Below the pieces are notes generated by a model that was given only the letters and a program-made list of their open reading frames with translations, ran no database searches and was not told where the DNA came from. The position numbers and the translations under genes were made by a program. A stretch of DNA of 64,000 bases from NCBI RefSeq assembly GCF_026212465.1, contig NC_080053.1, positions 10,765,469 through 10,829,468 of the forward strand. Direction: 5' to 3'. Below, piece by piece: positions 51,191 to 63,264 of this stretch. Position 1 is the stretch's first letter, and each line of letters starts with the position of its first letter. This DNA is from Amaranthus tricolor (taxonomy: Eukaryota > Streptophyta > Magnoliopsida > Caryophyllales > Amaranthaceae).

Positions 51191-51875
51191 TTTCAGGTTA
51201 GTCGTTTTTCTATTATCTTAGTTATTTTGTTTACTATATTATGACTTTGGGGCATTTTTGGTTGTTTTGCATGGAATTGGCTTGGCTTAATATTTTCATA
51301 ACTTTTGACTATTCTTTGATTGAGCATAACATTGATGGCAAAATTCTAGGTTAGTTTTCAGAGTACATTTACAGATTCCTTGAAAAGATTCCTTTTAAGA
51401 ATTGGTTGAGCACACATGGATTTGTGGCACCGCCATTGAGAATGGGCAAACATTTAAACCCGGTAAGACATGATCGAACCTTTTCCACCATCCATATTGA
51501 TATTAAATAGAAACAAGGAACCATTGTATCATGTTAAAAATGGGATGAGTCGTGAATAAAAGCTCGACATTAGAGAATGGCTTCACTTTCCATATAACCA
51601 TTAGAACCTTTATCCTTCCTTTCATTCAAAGATCTTCAAACTTTCCCTTTAACTCTTTAACCTTCTTACCCCTCATGGAACTCTAGCTATTAGTCGGGAT
51701 ATTCAGGCTTGATTGGTTGGATTGAAACACTTAAGGACTATTCAGTTATTATTACCTATATCACCACATGCATATATTTTTCGTCTAGTAGCCTATTCCA
51801 TCATACAACCTTTCTACACACTCTTATGACCTTATTTCTCTTAATTAGCTTTTGTCTAACCAAGGTACACACATA
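51191..51875. other. Unassigned DNA after the Athila-like relic
   Basis: No gene. A TTTCAGAGTACATTTACAG-type stretch and short polypyrimidine runs may be element 3' sequence. A frame from 51709 runs into the microsatellite and is not credible. Confidence 0.4.
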
Positions 51876-52250
<375 letters not shown>

Positions 52251-55200
52251 TATATTCTTTATCCTTTATATATAAAATGTTTGTAAGGGATGAATACTAT
52301 TCATCCTTGGTTGATGAATAGATCTTTTGCCACTGGACTGCCACATCGTATGCCACTTCATCAGCTACTTTGATTTTCTTTTTTATTTTTCTATTTCTTC
52401 ACCTTCTCTCTCAGTTTCTTTCTTAAATCTCAAGTTCCTTCTCAGATGAAACCGATGGACTCGATAGCGATCACCTTGGAATCCCAAATGCTGAATATGA
52501 TGCCATCGTTTGAATACCAGGACTGGAGTTTGCGAATATATGTTGAAGTCTTTTCCTCAATTTGGTGATATTGGTGACGTGATTAATTGATTGCTTTATG
52601 ATCATATTTGTGTTCTTATTGAATTGGAATATTGAAAATGAAAAATGCAATAGCAATTAATGAGTTTGCATTATCTGAAATGGTTCGATGACTTGAATTT
52701 TCTTATTGTTGCAATTTCTACCTCCGTGTCAAAACAAGGTGTGAGTTTCTCCACCAAAGGTGACATAGTCTCAATGGGGTAAGTTTAACCCTCTTACCAT
52801 TTATGTTTTTTCTCTGTATTTGTTTAATTAATTCTAGATTTTTAAATAAATTTTTTGTTTTTGATCAATTTTTATGGGTTATTGTTGTCTTGATGACTAA
52901 GTGGGTCTTTTGGATTTGTTAGGGGTGTTAAATAATGATAGTTGATCCCTAGCAGTATATCGGGTCTTGGGGTCAGTGGCCTTGGTAGTAGTATCTCATC
53001 AAACCTATTGTTAGTGTAATGTTTATAGCAAATTTTGTCCCACTTGCTGCTATACCTATGCCATGGCCATGGGTCGGGGCTTCATTGCTGCTGGACCTTG
53101 TTGAAAACGGGATGGGTTGTAAGCAAGTTTTTTCAATATGAGCTGGATAAGGGTTCTTATAGGGTTGAATAAATATTGAATAAAGGTTGCACAACTAATG
53201 AAGAAGATAAAGTAGAAGGTAACATGGACTCTGTTGAAGAATGCGAAAAGGAAACATACAGTCATGTCCAATTTTTTTATAGTTACATTTGTTCAACAAT
53301 AGATATATGTAGCTACAAGCTGTAATTTACATTTCAAGCAAACAAAAATATGATTTTTGGCCACATAATATGTTTTGTGAGGATTGAATACCTTTACATA
53401 GCTAAATGTTGTTTAATCAGAAAGTATGATATATGGATCGGGTTGGGCAGGCTGGGCTCATTGGGCCCCAACCCGTAATAAGTCCGCATTTCATTTTGCA
53501 AGACTTAGCTCAACCCGACCCAACCCTAATTTGCGCTAATGCACAAGTCTACTTGTTTCTAATTTTTGTTTGTTGGCTACTAGGTTATCATAAGTACCTT
53601 GAGATTAATTATTGAAAAGATGTAAATAATGATATTGAATTTGTTAATCTTACTTTATAGAAGTAATTTGTGTTGAGGGCAAAATTTCATACCAACTTCA
53701 CGCGAATAGAGTTAGGATTTATGATAAAATTTTGCATTTTGTGAGTTTTGTTTTCCTCTATGTTTATTTGGGGTTGATTTTCAATTTGTTTGTGTGTTTT
53801 TCTATATAATTAATTCAATGTCATTTTAGAAATTTGGGGTTCCAGCTAATAAAGCTTAAGTCTTCTAATTAAATAATTCATTTTAGCAATCTTCAAAATT
53901 CTTCTCTTTTATCTGATATTAAATTTCTTCAATCAATAGATATTAACACTTTGCACAAACTGATGTTTACATAAATACGTTGATGACTACATGTGTCTTG
54001 TAATGATAAGTTTGTGTTGAAAGATTACAAATATCTCATATTGACCAACAAAGACAAAAAAACACAATTTCTGCATGTAGATCTATGAAGCAAAAGATAA
54101 TCATCCATAACAAGACAAGTACCTTGCACATAAAACGACAATTTTCCATATCTCACTTTAGTTATGCTACCTACAACTAACTATATACCTCCGGCCTTTT
54201 CATCGTTCACCCTTTTACAATGCTTTTACATTTGGATATTTTCATTCGCATTATTCTTAATAAAAATGTATAAAACTACATTATTGCATTCAATAGTGTA
54301 ACTTTGGGGACCACGTGAGTAGCACGCGGCCCCACAACTAGTATTGTTTAAATGTTCTCTTCTAATGTTAAAATAATCAATTATAATCGTAAAGAGATCA
54401 CTTTCTTTCAATCAAAGTAATCATTTTTTATAGTCAAGTATTCACTTACAATTTTGAATTAATTTCTTACAGTTTTATAGGAATCACTTACCATTTTAAA
54501 GTGATCACTTATAATCACTTATAAATTTATAGTGATCAATTAAAATAGATTGATTATATGGATCCATCTCCCAACGAGACAATTTCATACAAGACAAAAA
54601 ATTAACCTTAGGTACAATTGGGTTGAAAATCAAGAAAAATATATAAAAGTTGGAGGTGTTTATAGGTGGATTTAGGCAAAAAAAATAGATCAGACTTGTC
54701 TTTCAAAATATAAGTGCGAACCTAAAATTTGAAAACTTTATCGAACCTCCTTTATTTGTTGCTAACTGCCCTTTTACTTAGTAGACGTGACTTGCGGATA
54801 AACGAGTTTTTTTATAATTAGGTATACAACTACCCTTTAAGGTTTTTATTTTTGAAATATTACATTGAAAATTGATAATGTCAATTTAGAAATGTGATTT
54901 CCTCAAATATTTTCAATAATAATTATCATAAAATAACAAAATAAATTATTCCTCATGAGCGAAATAACATAAACTTTTAGGACTAAAACAATAATATACA
55001 ACATAACCTAATGTTTTTTTAATAATTACTATTAAGACTTAAAAGTTATATTTCGTATTGAATTATATCTCCTAATATATGCCCACTCATCCATCGAAGT
55101 ATTCACGTTTTCGCTACTCCTATCTTTCTATTATGATTCTTTCTAAAGGCTCAATATTTTGATTCATATAATAACGTCAATCTATCGTTTGATAAAACCT

Positions 55201-55304
55201 AATGCTAATGATTTAATAATCAAAATATCTCAACTCCTATTTATATATAACTCATAATATTGATATCTTCACAATCATAGTTGATTATTATAAAAATATT
55301 TAAC
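52251..55304. other. Intergenic DNA with minor repeat fragments
   Basis: No gene was recognised. GGGTTGGGC at about 53440 and GACCCAACCCTA near 53517-53528 form a small inverted pair like a hAT-type MITE. At 54370-54545 the phrase AAGTGATCACTTA and variants recur several times, a plant dispersed-repeat style. GGGACCACGTGAGTAGCACG (54308) precedes it. Confidence 0.4.
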
Positions 55305-55519
55305 TGTTGAGATATAGTGTGAAAGGTAATTAATGAATATAGTGTGAAAGGTAATTAATGAATTTACCCTAATGTGAATGCATTCAATGTAATTGTAGAT
55401 GAACTTGCCTATAAATATGGAAGTTCACCAATATAAAAAACTACACCAATGAGTAAAAACATCTCCATCTTCTAACTTTTATTCATTCTACTTTCTCCTT
55501 ATCTCTCTAAGTTTTAACA
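55305..55519 (+). repeat. 5' LTR of the copia element, 215 bp
   Basis: Begins TGTTGAGATATAG and ends TTTTAACA. It has two tandem copies of a 25-bp unit (ATATAGTGTGAAAGGTAATT...) near its start and CTATAAATATGG at 55411-55422 as a probable TATA box. Confidence 0.93.
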
Positions 55520-55535
55520 CGTTATCAGCACCAGC
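55520..55535 (+). other. Primer-binding site of the copia element
   Basis: CGTTATCAGCACCAGC directly follows the 5' LTR. A TTATCAGCAC-type primer site is frequent in plant copia elements; the priming tRNA was not identified. Confidence 0.6.
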
Positions 55536-55608
55536 TTTACCCTTAATAATCAAGAAGGTAATATTTTTAAAAACCTAATTAAGCATTTTTCTTCATCGGT
55601 ACCCACAA

Positions 55609-55998
55609 ATGGACCAACAATCAAATGGTGTCAACATCATCATCCAAGGTGTTTCTAACACATTTTTATATTTTATAATTGAGCATAATTTGATACCCTT
55701 CATTACAAACCCAGCAAGGACTGATTTAAATCAGCTCCGACATAATAATCCCAATAATACTAATGGTCCACCAGTACCACCAACTCGTAATTCACATGTA
55801 CGACCAACTAATAATCCACTAGTTTCACCGACTAATATTCCACCAGTACGACCAACAAATAATTCATCAACACAACCAACTAATAATGCCTCAACAACAT
55901 CAACTGAAAATAAACCCCCACCAAGTAATAAAAGAACCAAAGATGATGAGGGAGAAACAAGTACTAAACGTTGCAAGATAAATTTAAATGACCCATAA
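55609..55998 (+). CDS. Extra leader ORF, 129 aa, Pro/Thr/Asn-rich with basic patch
   Basis: This uninterrupted frame lies between the primer site and gag. Residues 1-43 are mixed and partly hydrophobic (NTFLYFIIEHNLIPFI). Residues ~50-100 are built on a loose PTNNPPVRPTNN repeat of about 11-12 aa. A basic patch SNKRTKDDEGETSTKRCKI near the end resembles a bipartite nuclear localisation signal. It has no stops although gag-pol downstream is badly damaged. It resembles no gag, pol or env domain I know. It could be a real accessory protein or a chance frame kept open by low-complexity repeats. Confidence 0.4.
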   Translation: MDQQSNGVNIIIQGVSNTFLYFIIEHNLIPFITNPARTDLNQLRHNNPNNTNGPPVPPTRNSHVRPTNNPLVSPTNIPPVRPTNNSSTQPTNNASTTSTENKPPPSNKRTKDDEGETSTKRCKINLNDP

Positions 55999-56074
55999 AA
56001 TAATTTATTGGACAATACGTCATCTTTATGGATGACAAGGACACTTTATTGCTTTTGTTATTATTTTATTTTAT

Positions 56075-56215
56075 ACCGCCTATATGGCTGGTTAACTTTT
56101 TTTACCGCCTAAATGGACGGTTAGTATTATTTATTTCTTTTGTTATTTTTTAAACCGCCTATATGGCTGGCTAATTCTTTTTTTCTTTTACCACCTGAAT
56201 GGACAACTAGTATTA
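56075..56215. repeat. Four ACCGCC...GGCGGT-like hairpin motifs
   Basis: ACCGCCTATATGGCTGGT, ACCGCCTAAATGGACGGT, ACCGCCTATATGGCTGGC and a degenerate ACCACCTGAATGGACAAC recur at 30-55 bp spacing in the leader, each able to form a small stem-loop. Confidence 0.8.
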
Positions 56216-56472
56216 TTTTTTTATTCTCGTATATTTATATGTGCATTTTTTTTATTTGCAGTATTTGCATTTATATCTATATGCATTTTTTATTTACCTT
56301 TTACTTTACGTATTTCTTTTAAGTATACATAAATAATACGGTATATTGTACAATTTGGGATAACCCTCTTTAAAATCGGATTACCTCAATTTTTTTTACC
56401 ACATACCCCTTATCCTTTCAACTTTATTCATTACATCAAAAACCCTCCTTCTCCTTCTTCCTTCCACCGACA

Positions 56473-56628
56473 ATGTACCACCATTACAAAAACAATCCAT
56501 CTTCTTCCTCTTCCCATACTTTTAGATTTGAAGAAAATTTTGCCAAACTCAAATTATATATCTCCTTAATTATGAGTTTGGTGGTATTTCTTGTAGCATT
56601 AGGAATTATAATAATTATGAAGAAGTAA
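56473..56628 (+). CDS. Extra leader ORF, 51 aa, tail-anchored small protein
   Basis: ATG at 56473 to TAA at 56626-56628. The N-terminal half is polar (MYHHYKNNPSSSSSHTF). Residues ~29-49 form one hydrophobic segment (LYISLIMSLVVFLVALGII) followed by Met-Lys-Lys at the C-terminus, the layout of a tail-anchored membrane peptide. It sits between the 129-aa ORF and gag in the copia leader. No family is recognised. The frame is short enough to be accidental. Confidence 0.35.
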   Translation: MYHHYKNNPSSSSSHTFRFEENFAKLKLYISLIMSLVVFLVALGIIIIMKK

Positions 56629-56820
56629 TTTATTTTGAAGAAGAAGAAACAAAATGCACATGATTTTCTTTGTCATATTTTCTTTTGTTTGTTAGTACAT
56701 TTTGTATGATAAATTATACTAATATATTATGTAAATACTATTTTCTTACCCTCTTTAGCATTTATTGTCCTTAATTTTTTTTCGTTCTTCTCCTTGTTCT
56801 TCTTATTATTATTATTATTA

Positions 56821-56855
<35 letters not shown>

Positions 56856-57036
56856 TCTCTTGTTCTTGATTTATTCCTAAATTTATTATCTTCAACAAAT
56901 TCATAATAATAAACCAAGGGGGAGAAGATTATGAAATTAAAGCATCATAATTTTTCTAATGGTTTATTATTATGAAAATATAAGAATTATTGCATTGTCA
57001 TATACTTACAAAACAATTATATATTATGTAGCAAGT

Positions 57037-58197
57037 ATGGCAAAAATTACCAAAAGACTATTCAACATATTAGACTTAACTGGACAAAAATTCTTAGAAT
57101 GGAAAGAAGATGCCATCATGAACTTAGAAGCTCAAGGACTTGAACATACTGTGTTGGAAGTAAAAGAAAACGATCCAATAGATGGAGCTCAAGCTACCAA
57201 AATAAAAGTAGCTACAAATCAAGAAAAGGCCAAAGCCTTAGTCCTCTTGAGGCATCATATTCACGATAGCCTTAAATCTGAATATTTATTCATAAAAGAT
57301 CCAAAAACATTGTGGGACTCTCTTGTTGAAAGATTTATTCACCACAAAAGGGTGCTTCTTCCACAAGCTAGCCATGAGTGGAAGAATTTAAGATTTTCTG
57401 ATTTTAAGACTCTCAGTGAGTACAATTCAACATTATACCGAATTGCATCAATGTTGAAATATTGAGCACCCGGTGACTGATGCAGAAATGATTGAACTCA
57501 CATTATTTACTTTTCATCCATCAAACATTATTCTGCAACAACAATATAGGGAAAGAAATTTCAAAAGATATTCAGATCTGAGTGTAGTACTCTCACTGGC
57601 TGAACAACATAATGATCTTGTCTGGAAAAATCATAATATGAGACCTATTGAATCTCAAGCTATCCGTGAGACACACTCTACTAAAACACATGTGCCTGAA
57701 GCACATGCTGTTGAAAATAAAGGCCGTGGAAATTATAATAACCGTGGTAGAGTACGCGGAAATTTCCGAGGAAGAGGACGAGGACGAGGTCGTGGAAATT
57801 TTAATGAACATGGTAGAAAGTTTCAAGGATTCGGTAGAGGCCACTTTCCCCAAAAATATCAAAATGGTCATTACAATAATAATTCTCAAGGGGGAAAACA
57901 AGTTGGATATAACCATAAAAATAGCCATCAAGAAGGAAAAGAAAGTATTTGTTACAAATGTAGCGTGGCAGGGCATTGGGCACGTACATGTCGTACTGCC
58001 AAACATTTGGTGGAGCTGTATCTAGATTCCCAAAAGAAAAAGGGAAAGGTGTGGAAGCAAACTTTAATGAAGCAAGCACCTCAATGCCCAATGTCGATCC
58101 TTATAATAAAGCAAGCACGTCAATGCCTAATCTTGACCTTTCAGACTTCTATTTAGATGGCGATGAAAATGATAAAGAATATGACGAAGATATTTGA
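57037..58197 (+). pseudogene. Copia gag, frameshifted
   Basis: Starts MAKITKRLFNILDLTGQ. The first part (to 57465) has the copia gag blocks KFLEWKEDAIMNLEAQGLE, ALVLLRHHIHDSLKSEYL and WKNLRFSDFKTLSEYNS. A lost base near 57464 shifts to the frame beginning HPVTDAEMIE, with LQQQYRERNFKRYSDL, an RGRGRGRG-type basic stretch and the CCHC knuckle CYKCSVAGHWARTC (57950-57991). Another lost A near 58040 leads to the acidic C-terminus ending at 58197. Gag forms the virus-like particle. Confidence 0.88.
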
Positions 58198-58329
58198 ATT
58201 TTTCTTAATAATGTTGTGGTGCTTATTTAGTTGTATTTCCTTTTTATATGCAATCTCCTTTTTATGTATTGATATCATCTAACGTTAATGAAATTTTGTT
58301 TTAACTATCTATTTATTTAATATGAAGAT

Positions 58330-58752
58330 ATGGATCAGTTTGAAAATGGATTCAAATATCAATGCCTCCTAGATAGTGGAACAACTCACACTATCCTAAA
58401 GCACAAAAAATACTATTCTGAGTTGAAGATGGTGAAAATAGATGTCACCACAATCTCTGGAACTACTATACTAATAGAAGGATATGGAAAAGCTCAAATA
58501 ATACTTCATAATGGGACAAAACTAGTAATTAATGATGCTTTATATTCGAGTAAATCTCGACGAAATCTCATAAGTTTCAAAGATGTACGCCAAAATGGTT
58601 ATCATTTAGAAACAATGACCGAAAATCATACTGAATACTTATGCATCACATCTGAAAAATGCGGCAAGAAAAGCATTCATGAAAAATTACCAGAATACTC
58701 ATCGGGATTATATCGCATTAATATAAAACCGGTTGAGATAAACATGGTCTAA
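58330..58752 (+). pseudogene. Copia protease region of pol
   Basis: MDQFENGFKYQCLLDSGTTH carries the aspartic protease motif D-S-G-T (58372-58383), followed by KSRRNLISFKDVRQNGYHLE, typical of the stretch between protease and integrase. The frame itself is open, but it ends in TAA near 58750 and is separated from integrase by a shift (net loss of two bases or gain of one). Confidence 0.85.
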
Positions 58753-58769
58753 CCAGAAGTTAGATAATA

Positions 58770-59900
58770 AAGAAATGATGAATTTATAGCATGACCGATT
58801 GGGTCATCCTGGTGTGGGAATGATGCGAAAAATTATTGAAAATTCAATTGGACATCCAGTGAAGAAAACGAGAAATCCCCAACCAAATGAATTATCATGT
58901 TCTGCATGCTCACAAGGAAAATTGATAATTAAACCATCTTTAATAAAATTGCTACTGAAACTCCTAAATTTCTAGAAAGAAATCATGGAGATATATGTGG
59001 ACCAATTAATCATGCTTTTGGGCCATTTAGATATTTTATGGTATTGATTGATGCCTCAACACGATGGTCACATGTAAGTCTCCTATAAACTAGAAATGTG
59101 GCATTTGCGAAATTACTTGCTCAAATCATTCGATTGAGAAATCAATTTTCAGATTATACAATTAAGCGAATAAGGCTTGACAATGCGGAGAGTTTACATC
59201 TCAAACTTTTAATAATTATTGCACGTCAATTGGAATTGACGTAGAACATCCAGTAGCTCATGTTCATACTCAAAGTGGTCTGGCTGAATCATTGATTAAA
59301 AGACTCCAATTAATAGCAAGACCATTATTAATGAGGTCGAAATTGCCGTCATCTGCGTGGGGCCATGCAATAATACATGCATCGTCATTGATAAGATTGA
59401 GACCAGGTGCTTATCATAAATATTCACCACAGCAATTAGTGCATGGTCGGGAACCAAATATATCACACTTGAAAATATTTGGATGTGCAGTATATGTCCC
59501 TATTGCGCCACCCCTACGTACAAAAATGGGTCCACAAAAAAGGATAAGAATTTATGTTGGATTTGAATGCCCATCAATTATCAAATATTTAGAACCAATA
59601 ACTGGTGATTTATTTAATTTTAGATTTGTAGATTGTCATTTTAATGAGACAATATTCCCATCCTTAGGGGGAGAGAAAGTGGACCCAAATAAGAAGGAAA
59701 TAGATCTCACATGGAATGCAATGCATTTGAAAATATATGATCCAAAAACGAATGCTTCTGAACAAGAAGTTAGAAAAACTGTTCATAATCAATATATTGC
59801 AAACAGATTACCTGATGCATTTGTAGAAACAAAGCAAGTGACAAAATCATACATTCCTGCCGCAAATGTTCCGGCACGAATTGAAATTCCCACTGATGAC
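58770..59900 (+). pseudogene. Copia integrase, several breaks
   Basis: The zinc domain reads HDRLGHPGVGMMRKI ... CSACSQGK (58793-58920), with TAG just before it where Trp is expected. The catalytic core shows GDICGPI (first Asp), LIDASTRWSHV, RLDNA (second Asp) and GLAESLIKRLQ (Glu). It is broken by a lost A near 58942, TAA near 59088 and a lost G near 59186. From 59292 the frame is open and continues through SHLKIFGCAVYVP into the RT frame. Confidence 0.88.
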
Positions 59901-60229
59901 AAAGCCACTGAAAATGAATCTATTACACACCGGAAGCGTGGAAGACCACTTGGTTCAAAGGATTTGAAACAAAGAAAATCCAAAAGGTTGAATGAAATGG
60001 CAAATGTTATCAATATTACTTCTTCAATGAATTGTAAAGAAACAAGTCTTGGAGATGAGGATGAAAATCTCAGAGAAGAAGAAAATAATAATATCAAAGA
60101 TAACAATGAAATTTCGATTAATTACATTTCAACTAAAAGGCAAATAAATCGAAAGAATGTTATTGTTAATGATGCACTTGCTCATTCAATCGCAACCGAA
60201 ATAACACTTGATGAAAATGATATAGAACC

Positions 60230-61900
60230 AAGAACGATACAAGAATGTTGGCGTAGGAATGATTGGCCGAAATGGAAAGATGCTATTCAAGCGGAATTAA
60301 AGTCACTTGAAAAACGAGAAGTTTTTGGACAAATTACACAAACACCAAATGGTATAAAATCGGTCGACTATAAATGGGTGTTTGTAAGAAAAAGAAATGA
60401 AAAAGATGAAGTGGTCAGATATAAGGCACGACTTGTAGCACAAGGTTTTTCCCAAAGACCAGGGATTGATTATGAAGAGACGTATTCTCCAGTAGTAGAT
60501 GCGACTACACTAAGATTCTTGATAAGTCTAACTGTCTCAAACAGGTTGCAAATGCAACTTATGGATGTTGTGACCGCATATTTATATGGTTCACTTGATA
60601 CAGACATTTATATGAAAGTCCCTGAAGGACTTAAGTTGCCAGAAAACCACCAATCACGAGAAATGTTTTCTATAAAGCTGAAAAGGTCACTTTATGGACT
60701 AAAACAATCTGGAAGAATGTGGTATAATCGTCTTAGTGAATATCTCTTGAAAGAAGGATTCAAAAATGATCAAATCAGTCCTTGTGTATTTATTAAACGG
60801 ACTCAATCAGGATTTTCTATAATTGCAGTTTATGTTGATGATTTAAATATCATTGGAACTCCCAAAGAGCTTGAACAAACTGCAAAATATTTGATGAAAG
60901 AATTTGAAATGAAAGATCTTGGGAAAACAAAGTTTTGCCTTGGATTACAAATGGAGCACTTAAGGGGTGGAATCTTTGTGCACCAATCCAACTATACAGA
61001 AAAAGTGCTAAAAAGATTTCATATGGACAAAGCTCATCCGCTGAGCTCTCCAATGATAGTGCGATCATTAAAACCAAAAGATGATCCATTTCAACCTTGT
61101 GAAGAAGATGAGGAGATTCTTGGCCCTAAAGTGCCATATTTAAGCGCAATTGGAGCTCTGATGTATCTAGCTAATAATACAAGACCTAATATTGCTTTCG
61201 CTGTTAATTTATTAGCTAGATATAGCAATTCACCAACAAAGAGACATTGGAGTGGAATAAAACATTTGTTGCGCTACCTTCGAGTAATTAAAGATCTTGG
61301 ACTATTTTATAGATTAAAATAAGATGCTACTCTTGTTGGATATGCAGATGTTGGATACTTATCAGATCCCCATAAGGCTAAATCACAAAATGGTTATGTA
61401 TTTACATATGGAGGTACCACAATATCTTGAAGATCCACAAAACAGACACTGACAGCTACATCATCAAACCATGTAGAATTGATCTCCCTTTATGAAACAA
61501 GTAGAGAATGCGTTTGGTTAAGGTCAGTAATTGGTCACTTTCAAGAAGAATGTGGGATAAACTCGATAATAAACTCTCCAACAGTAATTTTTGAAGATAA
61601 TACCGGTTGTATTGAACAAGTTAGTGAAGGCTTCATAAAAGGGGATAGAACCAAACACATAGCACCAAAACTTTGCTTTGCACATGACCTCCAGAAGTAT
61701 AAAATAATAAAAGTCAAACAAATTCAAGTGAAAATCTTGCCGATCTATTCACAAAGTCCCTTTCATCAAATAGATTTGAGCAACTTGTATATAAAATTGG
61801 AATGTGTCATCTACGAGATATCTGTTGAACTCAGGGGGAGAATCATACTCACTGCACTCTTTTTCCCTTCGTTCAGGTTTTTATCTCATTGGATTTTTTC
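60230..61900 (+). pseudogene. Copia reverse transcriptase and RNase H
   Basis: The frame open from 59292 to 61322 includes KWKDAIQAELKSLEK, VDYKWVFVRKRN, VRYKARLVAQGFSQRPGIDY, LKRSLYGLKQSGRMWYNRL and the active site YVDDL (60831-60845). RNase H follows with GYADVGYLSDPHKAKSQNG, ELISLYETSRECVWLRS and EDNTGCI. It is damaged by TAA at 61320, TGA in place of Trp near 61428 and a lost A near 61732, after which the terminal block is in another frame, ending near 61817. RT itself is uninterrupted. Confidence 0.9.
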
Positions 61901-61981
61901 CTGACAAGGTTTTTAATGATACAGTATTAAATAAAAATATTGTAATAATATTTTACTTTTTTTTTACCTAATTAGAATGCA

Positions 61982-61993
61982 TTCAAGGGGAAG
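61982..61993 (+). other. Polypurine tract of the copia element
   Basis: CAAGGGGAAG immediately precedes the 3' LTR, the expected place for plus-strand priming. Confidence 0.8.
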
Positions 61994-62230
61994 TGTTGGG
62001 ATATAGTGTGAAAGATAATTAATGAATATAGTGTGAAAGGTAATTAATAAATATAGTGTGAAAGGTAATTAATGAATTTACCCGTGAATGCATTCAATGT
62101 AATTGTGGATGAACTTACCTATAAATATGGAAGTTCACCAATGTAAAAAACTACACTAACAAGTAAAAACATCTCCATCTTTTAACTTTTACTCATTCTA
62201 CTTCCCCCTTATCTCTCTAAGTTTTTAACA
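61994..62230 (+). repeat. 3' LTR of the copia element, 237 bp
   Basis: Begins TGTTGGGATATAG and ends TTTTTAACA. It has three copies of the 25-bp ATATAGTGTGAAAGGTAATT unit against two in the 5' LTR. Confidence 0.93.
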
Positions 62231-62704
62231 ACAATATTTTTTTCTAGTATTAATTAAAATTTTATAAGATTCAGGTCAATCAAAATTCAAACAAAGTACC
62301 AAAATTTTGTTTAAAGGTAAAATATTAAGCATGTAAAGTATTCAGCATGTAGAGACAAACTTTGTATTAAATTTGTATTGAAACCAAAATAATTAAAATG
62401 GTTGTGTTGCGGTTTAAAAATAAAAATCATAAATACATATTCAAATATAGAGAAATATATTTGAATTGCTATCGAAGTGAAATTATTCCACATCAGATGA
62501 AATAATCTCCAAGTTTGATTGATTTAAAAAAAAAACTTATTTCTTGTATAATTAATATCTTAGGAATATGAAAATAAAAAAAATTATATTAAAAGAAAAT
62601 TTTTTCTTAAGGAACTAAAATACAAAATTCAACTGTGTTTTACCATTTTTTGTAATAAAAAATTATAATGATGCAATTAATCCACCATGTAAGCAGATTA
62701 CAAC
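62231..62704. other. AT-rich DNA, nothing recognised
   Basis: Flank between the copia element and the hAT-like element. No frame or repeat of note. Confidence 0.5.
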
Positions 62705-63264
62705 TAGGGATGGTAATGGGGCGGGTTTGGAGCGGGTCTAGCCTTGGGTCTGGTTAGACCCGAACCTGAAGCCTTTTATTTTTTATAGATCCAGACCCGG
62801 ATAATGACCCTAAGGGTTCAAAATTTTCAAACCCAGACCCATACCCTCCGGATCAGACGTGTCTAGGGTCCTTGATTGGTCCTTAATGGGTCTTACACAA
62901 AGTCTATTTGATTGTCAAAATTGAACCTTTTGTGAGACTTTTTGTATTTTTTCAAGTAACTTATTATCGTATTATAAACACTTGTTCGAGTCCATAAAAT
63001 TCAAATACAAAATAATTACTAAAAAGTAAAAAAAATATTTAATTTTATAGGGTCCGAGTCCGAGTCTGAGGGGCGGATCTAGGGTCTGACTCTCGAGGTC
63101 GAGTCTGGGTCCGGGTCCGAATTTGCACCTTGAGACCCGGACCCGAACCGTCAAATATTTTCTGGATCCGAATCCGATGGGTCTTAAAAAATAAGACCCA
63201 AACCCTTATAAAGGGGCGAGTCTGGGGCGGGTCCAACAGGATCCTGGACCCATGACCATCCCTA
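62705..63264. mobile_element. Non-autonomous hAT-like element, 560 bp
   Basis: Ends TAGGGATGGTAATGGG and, reversed, TAGGGATGGTCATGGG form an inverted repeat. Flanks ATTACAAC (62697-62704) and ACTACAAC (63265-63272) are an 8-bp target duplication with one mismatch. Both ends are dense in GGGTC/GACCC motifs. There is no transposase. Confidence 0.8.

Larger units (their letters stand above)
55305..62230 (+). mobile_element. Ty1/copia LTR retrotransposon, full length, inactivated
   Basis: Two LTRs (55305-55519 and 61994-62230), a primer-binding site, a 1.5-kb leader, gag, protease, integrase, RT and RNase H in copia order, and a polypurine tract are all present. The LTRs differ at roughly a dozen sites, nearly all transitions, plus a 25-bp repeat-number change and small indels. 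Many frameshifts and stops interrupt gag-pol. The flanks, TTAAC before and ACAAT after, are not a target duplication. Confidence 0.93.
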
